Source: an uncultured Actinomycetes bacterium (GTDB lineage: Bacteria > Actinomycetota > Thermoleophilia > Miltoncostaeales > Miltoncostaeaceae). Taken from it: a stretch of 49,911 bases of DNA. The translations under genes were made by a program, and so were the position numbers. The stretch is taken from NCBI GenBank assembly GCA_937871165.1, contig CALMXK010000171.1, forward strand, positions 1-49,911, given 5' to 3'. Under the pieces are notes generated by a model that was not told where the DNA came from, searched no databases, and saw nothing but the letters and a program-made list of their open reading frames with translations. Position 1 is the stretch's first letter. Each line of letters opens with the position of its first letter. This document shows, in pieces, positions 1-8,871 of this stretch.

Positions 1-849
1 CTCGTCGAGCATGGCGTCGAACCCGATGACGTCGAGCACCACGTCGGCGCCCGACACCAGCTGCGCCCCGAGCATCGCGTGCATCCCTCCGGCCGCTCCG
101 CCGGCCGCGCCCGCCCGCGGCAGATCGGTCACGTCGACGCCTGCGATGGTCGCCATGATTCGGGCAAGGTGCGCCAGTCCGGCGTCGAGACGGGCGACTG
201 CGTCCGGGCTCGCCCCCTTCTGCGGTCCGAAGACCGCCGCCGCGCCATTTGGTCCGCACAGCGGGTTTCGCACGTCGCAGGCCACACGGATGGTGACGTC
301 GCCAAGGCGCGGATCCAGTCCCGCCAAATCGATGCTGCGCACGCGACCGGCGTCGGCGCCGATACCGGTGAGCTCATGCCCCGAGGCGTCCAGGAAGCGT
401 CCACCGAGCGCCCGCACCAGGCCCATGGCGCCATCGGTGGTGGCGCTGCCGCCGACGCCCACCACGATCATGCTCGGGTTGAAGTCGAGCGCGGCCCGGA
501 TCAGCTGCCCGGTGCCGTACGTGCTGGTGGCCTCGGGGTCGCGCTCGTCGTCAGCCAGACGCTCGTACCCCGAGGCGCTCGCCAATTCGACCACCGCGAC
601 ATGGCCGGGAAGCAGACCGACGCCGGCGTCGATGGCACGACCCAACGGGTCAAGTGCCGGAAACGCACGCAGTTGCCCCTCGCGACATGCGACGAGCGCG
701 TCGCGTGTGCCCTCGCCTCCGTCGGCGACGGGAAGCTCCACTGTCGCGACACCGTGCGCACCGTGGCGCACTCCGGCCGCGATCGCCCGCGCCGCCTGCG
801 GCCCGGTGCACGCGCCCTTGAACGGCGCCGGTGCGACGAGCACCCTCAT
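1..849 (-). CDS. Glycerate kinase, 3' end missing at the window edge
   Basis: Phosphorylates D-glycerate with ATP; members of this family make 2- or 3-phosphoglycerate. The frame is open from ATG at 849 to the left edge, giving 283 residues of a family usually near 380. The N-terminus reads MRVLVAPAPFKG, the family's typical opening, followed by VADGGEGT near residue 43 and VGVGGSATTDGAMG near residues 126-139, both hallmarks of the GlxK/GarK fold. The start overlaps the stop of the dehydrogenase gene by ATGA, so it is probably translated from the same transcript. The truncation is only the edge of the window. The exact product isomer cannot be told. Confidence 0.9.
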   Translation of the reverse strand, partial: MRVLVAPAPFKGACTGPQAARAIAAGVRHGAHGVATVELPVADGGEGTRDALVACREGQLRAFPALDPLGRAIDAGVGLLPGHVAVVELASASGYERLADDERDPEATSTYGTGQLIRAALDFNPSMIVVGVGGSATTDGAMGLVRALGGRFLDASGHELTGIGADAGRVRSIDLAGLDPRLGDVTIRVACDVRNPLCGPNGAAAVFGPQKGASPDAVARLDAGLAHLARIMATIAGVDVTDLPRAGAAGGAAGGMHAMLGAQLVSGADVVLDVIGFDAMLDE

Positions 850-1652
850 CGGTCGTCAAATCCCAGGAACGCCCGCATCCCCGGCTCGTCGAGGGTCGCG
901 AGGTGGATCGCATCCTCACCGACGAGCACGGCCGGTGCCGGGTCCGGGTCGTCGAGCAGCGCGAGCACCTGGTCCGACACCTCGGACGGCGGGATGCTCA
1001 CCCAGTCGCGCCACTTGCGAAGACCGCCCATGAATGCCGCGCTCATGTCGGCGTACGGACTGTCGGGGTCGGTCAGGCTCGGTGCACGACGCGTCGACAT
1101 GGAGAAGTCAGTGGCCACCATGCCCGGCTCGACGGTCGACACGCGGATGCCGAACTCGCGAACCTCGACCGCCATGGTTCCGGCGAACGCGTTGAGGGCC
1201 GCCTTGCTTGCCCGGTACGCGGAGAAGTACGGCGTGTAGAGGTGGACCCCCACCGTCGAGACGAAGATGATCCGGCCGGCACGGGCGCGGCGCATCTCCC
1301 CGAGTGCAGCCTGAACCACGGCGACCGCGCCGAACGTGTTGACCTCGAACATCTCGCGCACCTGATGCATGTCGAGATCCTCGAACGGGGAGATCATGGC
1401 GTGACCCGCATTGCTGATGACGGCGTCGAGTGCGCCACCGGCGATGGCCTGCGCCGTCCCGACCGCCGAGCGGATGCTCTCCTCATCGGTGACGTCGAGG
1501 TGCACCACCGTGACGTTCGGATCGTCGATCGAACACTCGTCGACGTTGCGCACGCCGGCGATCACCTGCCATCCGCGTGCGGCGAGGGCCGCCGTCACGT
1601 CACGGCCGATGCCGCGCGCCGCACCGGTCACAAGCGCCGTCTGTTGTTTCAC
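846..1652 (-). CDS. Short-chain dehydrogenase/reductase (SDR family)
   Basis: NAD(P)-dependent oxidoreductase of the classical SDR type, 268 residues, substrate unknown. Visible motifs are the dinucleotide-binding TGAARGIG near residue 9, LDVTD near residue 53, the structural SNAG near residue 85, and the catalytic YRASK with the family's Ser-Tyr-Lys arrangement. It overlaps the histidine kinase stop by ATGA at 1649-1652, and its own stop overlaps the glycerate kinase start in the same way, so it sits mid-operon. The first motif lies seven residues after the start, normal for the family. Co-transcription with a two-component system is unusual and may only reflect read-through. Confidence 0.93.
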   Translation of the reverse strand: MKQQTALVTGAARGIGRDVTAALAARGWQVIAGVRNVDECSIDDPNVTVVHLDVTDEESIRSAVGTAQAIAGGALDAVISNAGHAMISPFEDLDMHQVREMFEVNTFGAVAVVQAALGEMRRARAGRIIFVSTVGVHLYTPYFSAYRASKAALNAFAGTMAVEVREFGIRVSTVEPGMVATDFSMSTRRAPSLTDPDSPYADMSAAFMGGLRKWRDWVSIPPSEVSDQVLALLDDPDPAPAVLVGEDAIHLATLDEPGMRAFLGFDDR

Positions 1653-3445
1653 GAGTGGATCCCCACCTTCGACGGTGCGCCCGCCCGCAGTGGCAGACGC
1701 ACGATGAACACACTTCCCACCCCCATCGCGGAGCGTACGTCGACGGACCCGCCGTGCGCCTCGGCGAGCCCTCGTGCGATTGCGAGTCCGAGTCCCAGGC
1801 CCGGCCCCTCGCGTGACTGATCGGCCTGGTAGAAACGGTCGAAGATGAACGGCTGCGCTTCGGGCGCGATCCCCGCACCAGTGTCGCGCACCGTCAAGGT
1901 TGCCGCGTCCCGCTCGACGCCGACGCCGACGGTGATCTTGCCGCCGTGTGGCGTGTGTTTGATCGCATTGTCGAGCAGGATGAGCAGGATCTGTTCCACC
2001 CGTGCAGGGTCGACATCGGCGATCACGGGCGACGGGGGAATCGAGGCGACCAGCTCGGCGCCGCCGAGGTCGGCCAGATGGCGACGCGACGCCGCGACGT
2101 CCTCGGCGATCGCCGCAAGATCGTGCGGACCGCGATCCAGCGGCAGCGCTCCGGCGTCGATCCGCGCGAGCTCGAGCTGCTCGGCGATGAGCCGCTCCAA
2201 CCGGCGAACCTCGAGCTCCATCAGTCCGACGAACTCCTTGCGCCGAGCCGGGTCCATCTGGTCGTCCTCGATCAACTCCAGGAATCCCTTGACCGCCGTG
2301 AGCGGTGTCTTGAGCTCGTGCGAGACGTTGGCGATCAGGTCACGCCGTGCACGATTCAGGCGTCGTTCTTCGGTGATGTCGCGGATGGTGATGACGACAC
2401 CGGCCTCCCGACTCACCTGAACCGCCTGCAACAACAGTGAGACCCCGCCGGGCAGGCTGGCCTCGACGACGCTCGTGCGTTCAAGCCCGTCGCGCGCTTC
2501 CTCCCAGACCTGACGCACCGACTCCGGCAGCGTCTGCAGATCCATGGCCGTCACGTCGGGCCCGACCCCGAGCAAGCGCCGCGCGGCCGTGTTGGCCACC
2601 GTGACCTCCCCCCGATCGCTTACCGCCAGCACCCCTTCGGCAAGCGATGCGACGAGTCCCTCGGCCCGGTCCCGGTCGCTCACCGTCTCGTCGACAAGGC
2701 CCTCGAGCCGGGCCGCCATGGTGTTCAGACTGCCGGCGAGGGAGGTGATCTCGGCAGGCGACTGGATCCGCGCACGTGCGGACAGGTCGCCCTGGGCGAG
2801 CGTGGCGGCCGTCGATGCGAGCCGGCGAATGCGGACGCCGAGCAGGCGGGACACCGCGAATCCGGAGATGAGTGCGAGCCCAAGCACCAGCGAGATCGCA
2901 AGCAGCACCCGTCGTCGAATGCCGGCGAGCCGTTCGGCCGTACCGAGCACGGGGATGGCCACCTCGACGATGGCCGGGGTGTAGACGGTCGAACCGTCCT
3001 CGTGGTCGTAGTTCAGTTTGACGGCGGCCCTGACGACGTCGGAACCGCCGATCCGGCTGACCTCCGCAACCGTCTCGGCGATGTGCAGCGAGCCTGCCCG
3101 GATCCCGACGCTCGACTCGGTCGGCCCCAGATACCCGTGGCTTCGGCGACTGATGATCTCCTTCAGCCCCTCCTCGGTCATCATCGCGATGCGCACGTCA
3201 GCGCCACGTTGATCGACGATGGATCCGGCGGATTCGACAAGCGCCAGACGCGAACGCGGCTGATTGGCGAGGGCGCCCAACATCACCCGCGCGCTGTCTT
3301 CCACCTTCGTCCCCTCGTCCTTGCGGATGGGGCCCTCCAGATTGGGGAGCACCACGCCGAGGGCGATCATGCTGGCCACCGCACCGAGCACGACGAATGC
3401 TGCGCCCAACCAGGCCTGCAGGCCCAGGCGCCGCACAGTGTTCAC
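1649..3445 (-). CDS. Membrane sensor histidine kinase (PhoR/WalK-like)
   Basis: Sensor of a two-component system, 598 residues. Order: membrane segment at about 10-34, extracytoplasmic domain of about 140 residues, second membrane segment at 179-199, HAMP at about 200-252, PAS-like domain at about 258-360, HisKA with NVSHELKTPL and phospho-acceptor His376, then an ATPase domain with N-box LLDNAIKHTP (Asn493), DTGAGI, FDRFYQ and a GLGLGLAIA lid. All catalytic residues are present. The start overlaps the response regulator stop by ATGA. The layout matches PhoR/WalK/ResE kinases, but no phoU or pst gene lies nearby, so the signal is unknown. Confidence 0.95.
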   Translation of the reverse strand: MNTVRRLGLQAWLGAAFVVLGAVASMIALGVVLPNLEGPIRKDEGTKVEDSARVMLGALANQPRSRLALVESAGSIVDQRGADVRIAMMTEEGLKEIISRRSHGYLGPTESSVGIRAGSLHIAETVAEVSRIGGSDVVRAAVKLNYDHEDGSTVYTPAIVEVAIPVLGTAERLAGIRRRVLLAISLVLGLALISGFAVSRLLGVRIRRLASTAATLAQGDLSARARIQSPAEITSLAGSLNTMAARLEGLVDETVSDRDRAEGLVASLAEGVLAVSDRGEVTVANTAARRLLGVGPDVTAMDLQTLPESVRQVWEEARDGLERTSVVEASLPGGVSLLLQAVQVSREAGVVITIRDITEERRLNRARRDLIANVSHELKTPLTAVKGFLELIEDDQMDPARRKEFVGLMELEVRRLERLIAEQLELARIDAGALPLDRGPHDLAAIAEDVAASRRHLADLGGAELVASIPPSPVIADVDPARVEQILLILLDNAIKHTPHGGKITVGVGVERDAATLTVRDTGAGIAPEAQPFIFDRFYQADQSREGPGLGLGLAIARGLAEAHGGSVDVRSAMGVGSVFIVRLPLRAGAPSKVGIHS

Positions 3446-4140
3446 GGCGTGGATCCGTCCTCTGCGCCGAATGCGTAGCCCACGCCACGGACGGTCCGGA
3501 TCAGCGTCGGATTGGATGGATCGTGCTCCACCTTCTGGCGCAGATGTCGAACGTGGACGTCCACGCTGCGCAGATCACCGTAGAAGTTGCCCTTCCACAG
3601 GTGGTCCATCAGTTCCTGACGTGTGAAGACTCGGCGGGGCGACTTCGCGAGCTTGTGAAGAATCTCGAACTCCGAAAGCGTCAAGGTCAGCTCCTCGCCG
3701 CCGCGCCGCACCGACCGCGCGGCCGGATCGATCACGAGCTCACCGATCTGTAGCGAATCCTCCTGGTCCGACTCGACACGCCCGCGGCGGAGGTTGGCCT
3801 TCACCCGCGAGACGAGCTCACGCGGCGAGAACGGTTTGGTGACGTAGTCGTCGGCCCCGAGCTCCAAGCCGAGGACCTTGTCGAGCTCCTCCCCGCGTGC
3901 GGACAGCATGATGATCGGCACGTTGCGCTCGGCGCGGATCTTCTGGCAGACCTCGAGCCCGTCCATGCCCGGCAGCATGACGTCCAGCACGACCAGGTCG
4001 ATCGCCTCCCGCTCCACCACCTGCACTGCATCGTCGCCGCGACCGACCGTGATGACGTCGAAGCCTGCGTCCTTCAGGGCGTATTCGACGATCGTGCGGA
4101 TCGATTGCTCATCGTCGACCACGAGGATGCGTTGGGCCAT
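3442..4140 (-). CDS. OmpR/PhoB-family response regulator
   Basis: DNA-binding partner of the following kinase, 232 residues. The receiver begins MAQRILVVDDE, with acidic residues Asp9 and Asp10 and phospho-acceptor Asp53 in LVVLDVMLPGMDG. A winged-helix domain follows, with the conserved RxLRxKVEHDPSNP and a RTVRGVGYAF ending. I chose ATG at 4140 because the receiver starts there and a TACAAT box ends six bases upstream, which suggests a leaderless mRNA. A longer frame to 4527 exists but encodes no recognisable sequence. It is the first gene of the operon running down to the left edge. Confidence 0.95.
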   Translation of the reverse strand: MAQRILVVDDEQSIRTIVEYALKDAGFDVITVGRGDDAVQVVEREAIDLVVLDVMLPGMDGLEVCQKIRAERNVPIIMLSARGEELDKVLGLELGADDYVTKPFSPRELVSRVKANLRRGRVESDQEDSLQIGELVIDPAARSVRRGGEELTLTLSEFEILHKLAKSPRRVFTRQELMDHLWKGNFYGDLRSVDVHVRHLRQKVEHDPSNPTLIRTVRGVGYAFGAEDGSTP

Positions 4141-4146
4141 GTGGGG

Positions 4147-4152
4147 ATTGTA
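4147..4152 (-). promoter_or_regulatory. -10 box, probably leaderless, for the response regulator operon
   Basis: TACAAT on the minus strand, six bases before ATG at 4140. Transcription would start at or next to the start codon. No good -35 box or ribosome site is visible. Confidence 0.5.
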
Positions 4153-4254
4153 GTCCTGCCACCGCACCCGACGGTGTCGGACCCGTGCCGCCGACACACG
4201 GACGCATGCCCCGTGGCCGGAGGAATTACGGACGCCGGGTCGCCAGGACGGCGG

Positions 4255-4260
4255 TAGAAT
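4255..4260 (+). promoter_or_regulatory. Putative -10 box for the small membrane protein gene
   Basis: TAGAAT lies 30 bases before GTG at 4291. The gene also has a clear AAGGAG ribosome site at 4278-4283. No convincing -35 is seen. Confidence 0.4.
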
Positions 4261-4290
4261 CGTGGGCACCAGTTCGTAAGGAGAACACCA

Positions 4291-4515
4291 GTGTCTGACA
4301 ACAAAACCGGCGTCAAGGGCGACCCGCTCGCAAATGCCTACGTGGGCCTCGCACTCGGAGCGCCGTTCCTCGGCATGCTCATTTTGGCGGTCGGCATGTT
4401 CTTCGGCAAGGGCCATGGCGGCGCAGTCGCCTGGTGGACGACACTCGTCGCCTTCCCCGTGCTGATCCTCGCACTGTTGCTCATCGTGCCCCTGACCAAC
4501 AGCGACCGCAGCTGA
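4291..4515 (+). CDS. Small two-helix membrane protein, unknown function
   Basis: 74 residues. The GTG start is fixed by AAGGAG seven bases upstream. Two hydrophobic segments (about 17-38 and 47-67) are joined by a short Gly/His-rich loop, with a hydrophilic N-terminus and a Ser/Asp/Arg tail. I do not recognise the family. It is divergent from the two-component operon and separated from htrA by 167 bases, so it is probably a single-gene unit. The good ribosome site, promoter box and clear helix pattern support it as a real gene. Confidence 0.75.
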   Translation: MSDNKTGVKGDPLANAYVGLALGAPFLGMLILAVGMFFGKGHGGAVAWWTTLVAFPVLILALLLIVPLTNSDRS

Positions 4516-4591
4516 GCTGAGCCGCACGTCGCGGCGCCCGCCCGCCGCATCCGTTTGGACGTGGCGCGGGCACCGGATCGACCAACGACGG

Positions 4592-4642
4592 CTCCCGGTT
4601 GGGAGTCCTCACGTGCACGGTCGCATCGTCACGCCACCGTGC
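4592..4642. other. Intergenic segment with two small inverted repeats
   Basis: Between 4516 and 4682 there is no gene. CTCCC-GGTT-GGGAG lies at 4592-4605, and GCACGGT (4615-4621) pairs with ACCGTGC (4636-4642). Neither is followed by a T-run, so a weak terminator or a regulatory element are both possible. Confidence 0.3.
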
Positions 4643-4669
4643 GTGCTGAGTGACGGGCGCACCGCTCGC

Positions 4670-4675
4670 TAATCT
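4670..4675 (+). promoter_or_regulatory. -10 box, probably leaderless, for htrA
   Basis: TAATCT, seven bases before ATG at 4683. This favours that start over the in-frame GTG at 4650, which lies upstream of the box. Confidence 0.5.
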
Positions 4676-4682
4676 GCGGCCC

Positions 4683-5885
4683 ATGGACCGTCTCCCAAGC
4701 CTGAGCCCCAACGAGGATCCCTCGTCGACGACGCCACCACCACCCCGGCGGCGCCGTCCCGGGATCGTCGGTGCCGCGCTGATCCCCGCAATCGTCGGAG
4801 GCGCGGTCGCGTTCGGCGTCGTCAAGATGACCGACGACCCGGTCATCACGACGGTGACCGTCGCGGCGACCACGGGCGCGACCGGGCCGACGCCCACTGC
4901 GACGGTGCCGGCTGCATCGAGCGACGGCGCCATCGACATCCCGGCCATCGTGCGCGCGACGCAGGACGGCGTGGTGCTCGTGGAGACGGGAAGCGGACTC
5001 GGGACCGGGTTCCTGATCGACCAGAAGGGCCACATCCTCACCAACGCGCACGTGGTCGACGCCGCAAAGACCGTGGACGTGACGTTCAACGACGGGACGA
5101 TCAAACAAGCGAAGGTGCTGGCCGCCGACACGACGATCGACCTCGCCGTCATCGCGGTCGCGTCGACCCCGTCGAGCGCCAAGGTGCTGCCGCTCGGCAC
5201 GAGCAAGTCGCTGCGCGTCGGCGAGCCGCTCGTCGCCATCGGCAACCCGCTCGGCCAGGACAGCTCGGTGACGAGCGGCATCGTGTCGGCCACCAAACGA
5301 ACGATCTGCTCGCCCACGCAGGACTTCATCGGCAACGCCATCCAGACGGATGCGGCCATCAACCCGGGCAACTCCGGCGGACCGTTGCTCAACGCGGCCG
5401 GCCAGGTGGTCGGCATCAACTCGCAGATCCTCAGTCAGGGCGGCGGCAACGAGGGAATCGGATTCGCGGTCGCCATCGACATCATCAAGCCGGTGGCGAA
5501 CGGCATCATCGCCGGTGGCAAACCGCGCCACGCCTGGATCGGCGTGGAAGGCACCCCGCTGGATCCCCAGACCTCGAACGAACTCGGCATGGCCGGCACC
5601 ACCGGTGTGGTGCTGCGTTCGGTCAACCCCAACGGCCCGGCGAAAGCCGCCGGTCTCATCGGATCTCCGGCTGCGGACAACGCCCCACCGAAGGGCGGCG
5701 ACGTGATCGTGGCGATCAACGACCAGCCGATCGCGGACTTCGCGGATCTCACCCAAGAGGTGTCGAGCAGGACGGTCGGCGACGTGATCGACATGACGGT
5801 CCTTCGTGACGGCAAACGGATCACGGTCAAGGTGACGCTCGCCGATCGCCCGGCCAATCTCGGCGGCGGTCGGTGCCGCGGGTGA
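4683..5885 (+). CDS. HtrA/DegP-like serine protease with PDZ domain
   Basis: Envelope quality-control protease, 400 residues. A short Pro/Arg-rich cytoplasmic start is followed by one membrane anchor (about 26-47) and a Thr/Ala-rich linker. The trypsin-like domain then carries the triad: His in TNAHVV, Asp in TTIDLAVI and Ser in NPGNSGGPL. A C-terminal PDZ domain contains GVVLRSVNPNGPA and GDVIVAINDQPI. The protease faces outside the cytoplasm. The start at 4683 is supported by the TAATCT box seven bases upstream. The stop overlaps the next gene's GTG (GTGA), so it heads a four-gene operon. Confidence 0.95.
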   Translation: MDRLPSLSPNEDPSSTTPPPPRRRRPGIVGAALIPAIVGGAVAFGVVKMTDDPVITTVTVAATTGATGPTPTATVPAASSDGAIDIPAIVRATQDGVVLVETGSGLGTGFLIDQKGHILTNAHVVDAAKTVDVTFNDGTIKQAKVLAADTTIDLAVIAVASTPSSAKVLPLGTSKSLRVGEPLVAIGNPLGQDSSVTSGIVSATKRTICSPTQDFIGNAIQTDAAINPGNSGGPLLNAAGQVVGINSQILSQGGGNEGIGFAVAIDIIKPVANGIIAGGKPRHAWIGVEGTPLDPQTSNELGMAGTTGVVLRSVNPNGPAKAAGLIGSPAADNAPPKGGDVIVAINDQPIADFADLTQEVSSRTVGDVIDMTVLRDGKRITVKVTLADRPANLGGGRCRG

Positions 5886-6385
5886 GCGACCTGCAGATCC
5901 GCCGTGCCGACGAGAACGATGCGGGTGCCATCGGCGCCATCTACGACGAGGCGATCGGCCAGGGGATGGCGACGTTCGCCACCGGTCCGCACACCGAGGA
6001 TGAGCGGCGCGGCTGGCTGCACGGACGCGCCGCCACGGCGCCGGTGTTCGTGGCCGTCGTCGACGGCCGCGTCCTCGGCTGGTCGGCCATCGCACCCTTC
6101 AGCCATCGGTCCTGGTACTCCGGCGTGGGCGAGTACACGGTCTACGTGGCCACCGACGCACGGTCGAAAGGGATCGGCGGCATGCTGCTCGATCACCTGA
6201 TCGTGGAGGCGCCGACCTTCGGGTACTGGAAGCTCGTTGGAATGATCTTCCCCGAGAATGCCGCCGGGCTGGCGCTTGCACACGGCCGCGGGTTTGCCGG
6301 CGTCGGCGTCTTTCGATCGCACGGGCGCCTGCAGGGCGACTGGCGGGACATCAGTCTGGTGGAGCGACATCTCGAGGTGACCTGA
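5882..6385 (+). CDS. GNAT N-acetyltransferase (phosphinothricin acetyltransferase-like)
   Basis: Transfers acetyl from acetyl-CoA to an amine; substrate unknown. 167 residues, typical for the Pat/Bar group. It opens LQIRRADENDAGAIGAIYDEAI and has the acetyl-CoA pyrophosphate loop RSKGIGGMLLDHLI, preceded by EYTVYVATD. I chose GTG at 5882, which overlaps the protease stop as GTGA; GTG at 5873 would add three residues. Its stop overlaps a probable CTG start of the next gene. Confidence 0.9.
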   Translation: MSDLQIRRADENDAGAIGAIYDEAIGQGMATFATGPHTEDERRGWLHGRAATAPVFVAVVDGRVLGWSAIAPFSHRSWYSGVGEYTVYVATDARSKGIGGMLLDHLIVEAPTFGYWKLVGMIFPENAAGLALAHGRGFAGVGVFRSHGRLQGDWRDISLVERHLEVT

Positions 6386-7641
6386 TCCGCGCCGCGGCGT
6401 TCGGGGCGCCCGCCCTTGCCGCGGCGCTCGTCTGCGGGTGCGGTGGCACCGTCGCGTCGCGATGCACCCCGTGGACGGCCTCCCCGCAACGGTTGAGTGA
6501 CAGCCATCGCACGAACCCGGTGGTTGGCGCCAATGCCGGCGACACCGTCGCTGCGGCGTGGGAATCCACCGACGGCGGACCGATCCAGATCAGGGTTCGT
6601 CGCATCGACGATGAGCACGACAGCTGGGGCCCGCCCGTGGACCTTGGCGGAAGGGGCGGTCGATCGCCGTCGCTCGCCGTGTCCCCCGACGGCGTCGTGT
6701 GGCTCGTATGGACCGAGGACACCCGGGACGGACCGACCATCCGCGTGGCGCACTCATCCCCCGACGGGTGGATCGTCGGGTCCGACTGGCCGCGCGACCC
6801 GACCGACGGAGCGCGTGTCGCCGTCGACGGCGCGGGACGTCCCACAACCGTCGCGCGCCAACGCCGCTCCCATGATCGCGCCGACATCGTGGCCAGGGAC
6901 CCCGCGGGCGACCGGTCGTTCACGAGCGATGTGACCGACGTCGACGAGCCGCGACTGTCGGTCGCCCCGGACGGCACCGCCGCCGTCGCATGGCGGCGCC
7001 GCGAGCCGCAGCCGGCCGTGGTCGCAACCGTCCGTGACCCTGACGGCAAGTGGCACACGGCCACGGTGATTGCGGTGACCGCCACGGCCGACGTGGCGGT
7101 CACCGCACGGTCCGGCGGGCTTGCCACGGTCGTCTGGGTGGGCCGGTCAGGGGACGCATCCGATCTGGTCGCCCGCGACTTCGACGGCACACGGTGGGCC
7201 ACGCCCACCGGCCTGGACCGCACGTCGGCCGAGGCCCAAACCGGTCCGCCCGACGAACGATCGATCGTCATCGAACCGCTGCCGGATGGACTCGCCGCGG
7301 TGTGGCCGCTGCACACGGCCGGTGGACTCGTCCTTCGCAGCGCCACCCGTCAGGCAAACGGCGCATGGTCGCAGCCGACCACGCTCGCCGGGCCAAGCTC
7401 CAGCATCCGCAGCCCGTCACTCGTCATGCGCCCGGGCGCCGTCCCCACCGTCGGATGGGACGAGGTCGACCACGGTCTGCAGCGCGTACGGATTGCGCCA
7501 CTTGACGGCGGACTCAGCTGCCGGGACCTCTCCCCGCCGAACACGGAGGCGTCACACGTGCGCATGGTGGGCGGCGGTGCGGCGACGGCGGTCTACGCAG
7601 ACGGCCGTCGCGGCGAGATCATGGCGGTCGACCTGCGATGA
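6382..7641 (+). CDS. Secreted beta-propeller-like lipoprotein with probable CTG start
   Basis: The body (from about 6493) is a string of repeats such as DGVVWLVWTEDTRDGPTIRV and GTAAVAWRRRE, resembling BNR/sialidase-type propeller blades. The first in-frame ATG/GTG/TTG is TTG at 6493, which would give a protein with no export signal. Extending to CTG at 6382 adds a basic-hydrophobic leader ending ALAAALVCGCGG, a plausible lipoprotein signal with Cys18 or Cys20 as the lipid site. That CTG overlaps the acetyltransferase stop (CTGA) and follows GAGGTGA at 6374-6380. The stop overlaps the next gene by ATGA. Function unknown; 419 residues with this start. Confidence 0.75.
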   Translation: MIRAAAFGAPALAAALVCGCGGTVASRCTPWTASPQRLSDSHRTNPVVGANAGDTVAAAWESTDGGPIQIRVRRIDDEHDSWGPPVDLGGRGGRSPSLAVSPDGVVWLVWTEDTRDGPTIRVAHSSPDGWIVGSDWPRDPTDGARVAVDGAGRPTTVARQRRSHDRADIVARDPAGDRSFTSDVTDVDEPRLSVAPDGTAAVAWRRREPQPAVVATVRDPDGKWHTATVIAVTATADVAVTARSGGLATVVWVGRSGDASDLVARDFDGTRWATPTGLDRTSAEAQTGPPDERSIVIEPLPDGLAAVWPLHTAGGLVLRSATRQANGAWSQPTTLAGPSSSIRSPSLVMRPGAVPTVGWDEVDHGLQRVRIAPLDGGLSCRDLSPPNTEASHVRMVGGGAATAVYADGRRGEIMAVDLR

Positions 7642-8819
7642 GGATTCGCCGGCAGTCAACCATGGCCGCAGCAGTCGCGGTTGTCGCATGGCTCGTGGCG
7701 CGGCACCTCATCCCGACCCACGCCGGGGACGCGGTGGAGTCCCGCCACGTCGCACGACTGATCGGCGCCGGACTGATCCCGTACCGGGACTTCGATGTCC
7801 ACCTGCCACCACTCGCCACCGCCGTGTCGTGGCTGATCGCGTCGATCCCGGGGCCTGCGGGCACCGTGGACACCGTTGCGACGGCGATCGCGCTTGGCGT
7901 CGGCGCAGCCGCAACGTGGGCGGTCGCCCACCACCTGACGTTGAGCCCCTGGCGCCGTCTGCTCGCACTCGCTCTGGTGACGAGTGTGCCGCTCATCGTC
8001 AGCTCGTCCGACGCAGTGGTTGGTGGTGTGCTGCTGACGGCGGTGCTCGCATGCAGCCTTCTTGCCGCCCTCCAAGGACGGTTCATTTGGATGTGGGGCT
8101 CGCTGGCGGTGGCCGCGGGCATCGGGGTGGCACCGCTCCTTGTGTTCCCGGTGGCCGCGGTGTGGCACGGCGCGCGCACCGATCGTGCCCACGCGATCCG
8201 CGCTCTTGTGGTGGCGCTTGGCGCGGTCGTCGCGACCTTCGTGCCGTTCATCGTGGTCGCTCCGGCGGGTATGTGGCACCTGGCCCAGGTGCAGCTCACC
8301 CGTCCGCTTCCCGTGGAGAGCATCGGCGCCGAGCTCATCCGTGTCGCACACTTGCCATTTCGGCCGGTCGTTCGCACCGGCGGGGCGGGCATGGAGGGAA
8401 CGATCCCGACCCTCATCGGCGTCGCATCCACCGGCGCGCTGCTGCTTGCGATCCTCGCGATCGTGGCGCTCACCGTGCGGATGCGTCCATCCGACCACGG
8501 GATGGTCGGTGCCGTCGGCGCAACTCTCCTCGCCATCGCCGTGTTCGGCGCCGTCGTCACTGCCGGGAACGCCCTTTGGCTGATCCCGGCCGCCGCGCTG
8601 ATCCCGGGTCGGCTCGGCGCGGTCTGTGCCATCGCCGTCGCGGTCGCCATGCCCGTGGCCCGAGTGATGCCCACCGACGTCATGGAGCAGTCGGCGTCAC
8701 ACCCGGCCCTCGCATTCGGCGGGCGTACGATCGCGCTGCTTCTCGCCATGGCGGCCGCCGCCGCCGTCGTGCTGACGAAAGCCCCTTCCCGAAGTGCAAA
8801 ACCTCCGTACCGCGCCTGA
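7638..8819 (+). CDS. Multi-pass membrane glycosyltransferase (GT-C/GT39-like)
   Basis: 393 residues, about ten membrane helices. The first outside loop holds RLIGAGLIPYRDFDVHLPPL, the GT-C pattern in which an Asp near the first loop serves lipid-linked sugar transfer. Likely uses polyprenyl-phosphate sugar as donor; acceptor unknown. The start overlaps the lipoprotein stop by ATGA and it ends the htrA operon. The C-terminus is a basic tail. The family is inferred from this loop and the topology, so another membrane transferase or ligase is possible. Confidence 0.7.
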   Translation: MRIRRQSTMAAAVAVVAWLVARHLIPTHAGDAVESRHVARLIGAGLIPYRDFDVHLPPLATAVSWLIASIPGPAGTVDTVATAIALGVGAAATWAVAHHLTLSPWRRLLALALVTSVPLIVSSSDAVVGGVLLTAVLACSLLAALQGRFIWMWGSLAVAAGIGVAPLLVFPVAAVWHGARTDRAHAIRALVVALGAVVATFVPFIVVAPAGMWHLAQVQLTRPLPVESIGAELIRVAHLPFRPVVRTGGAGMEGTIPTLIGVASTGALLLAILAIVALTVRMRPSDHGMVGAVGATLLAIAVFGAVVTAGNALWLIPAAALIPGRLGAVCAIAVAVAMPVARVMPTDVMEQSASHPALAFGGRTIALLLAMAAAAAVVLTKAPSRSAKPPYRA

Positions 8820-8858
8820 AAGCCTGTACTTTCGGCGAGTGCATCCCGCCCGGCGGGT

Positions 8859-8871
8859 CGCTAGATTAGCG
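8859..8871 (+). promoter_or_regulatory. Palindrome over a putative -10 box
   Basis: CGCTA-GAT-TAGCG is a perfect 5-bp inverted repeat that contains TAGATT (8862-8867), 38 bases before GTG at 8906. A repressor bound here would block the promoter. Just upstream is the self-complementary CCCGCCCGGCGGG. Confidence 0.35.

Noticed and set aside
11-1239. Long plus-strand frames over the glycerate kinase and dehydrogenase genes
   Set aside because: Shadows of two recognised minus-strand enzymes; no motifs and biased composition.
4629-6095. A 488-codon minus-strand frame opposite htrA
   Set aside because: Its sequence is Arg/Asp-rich and lacks domains; htrA has intact catalytic motifs on the other strand.
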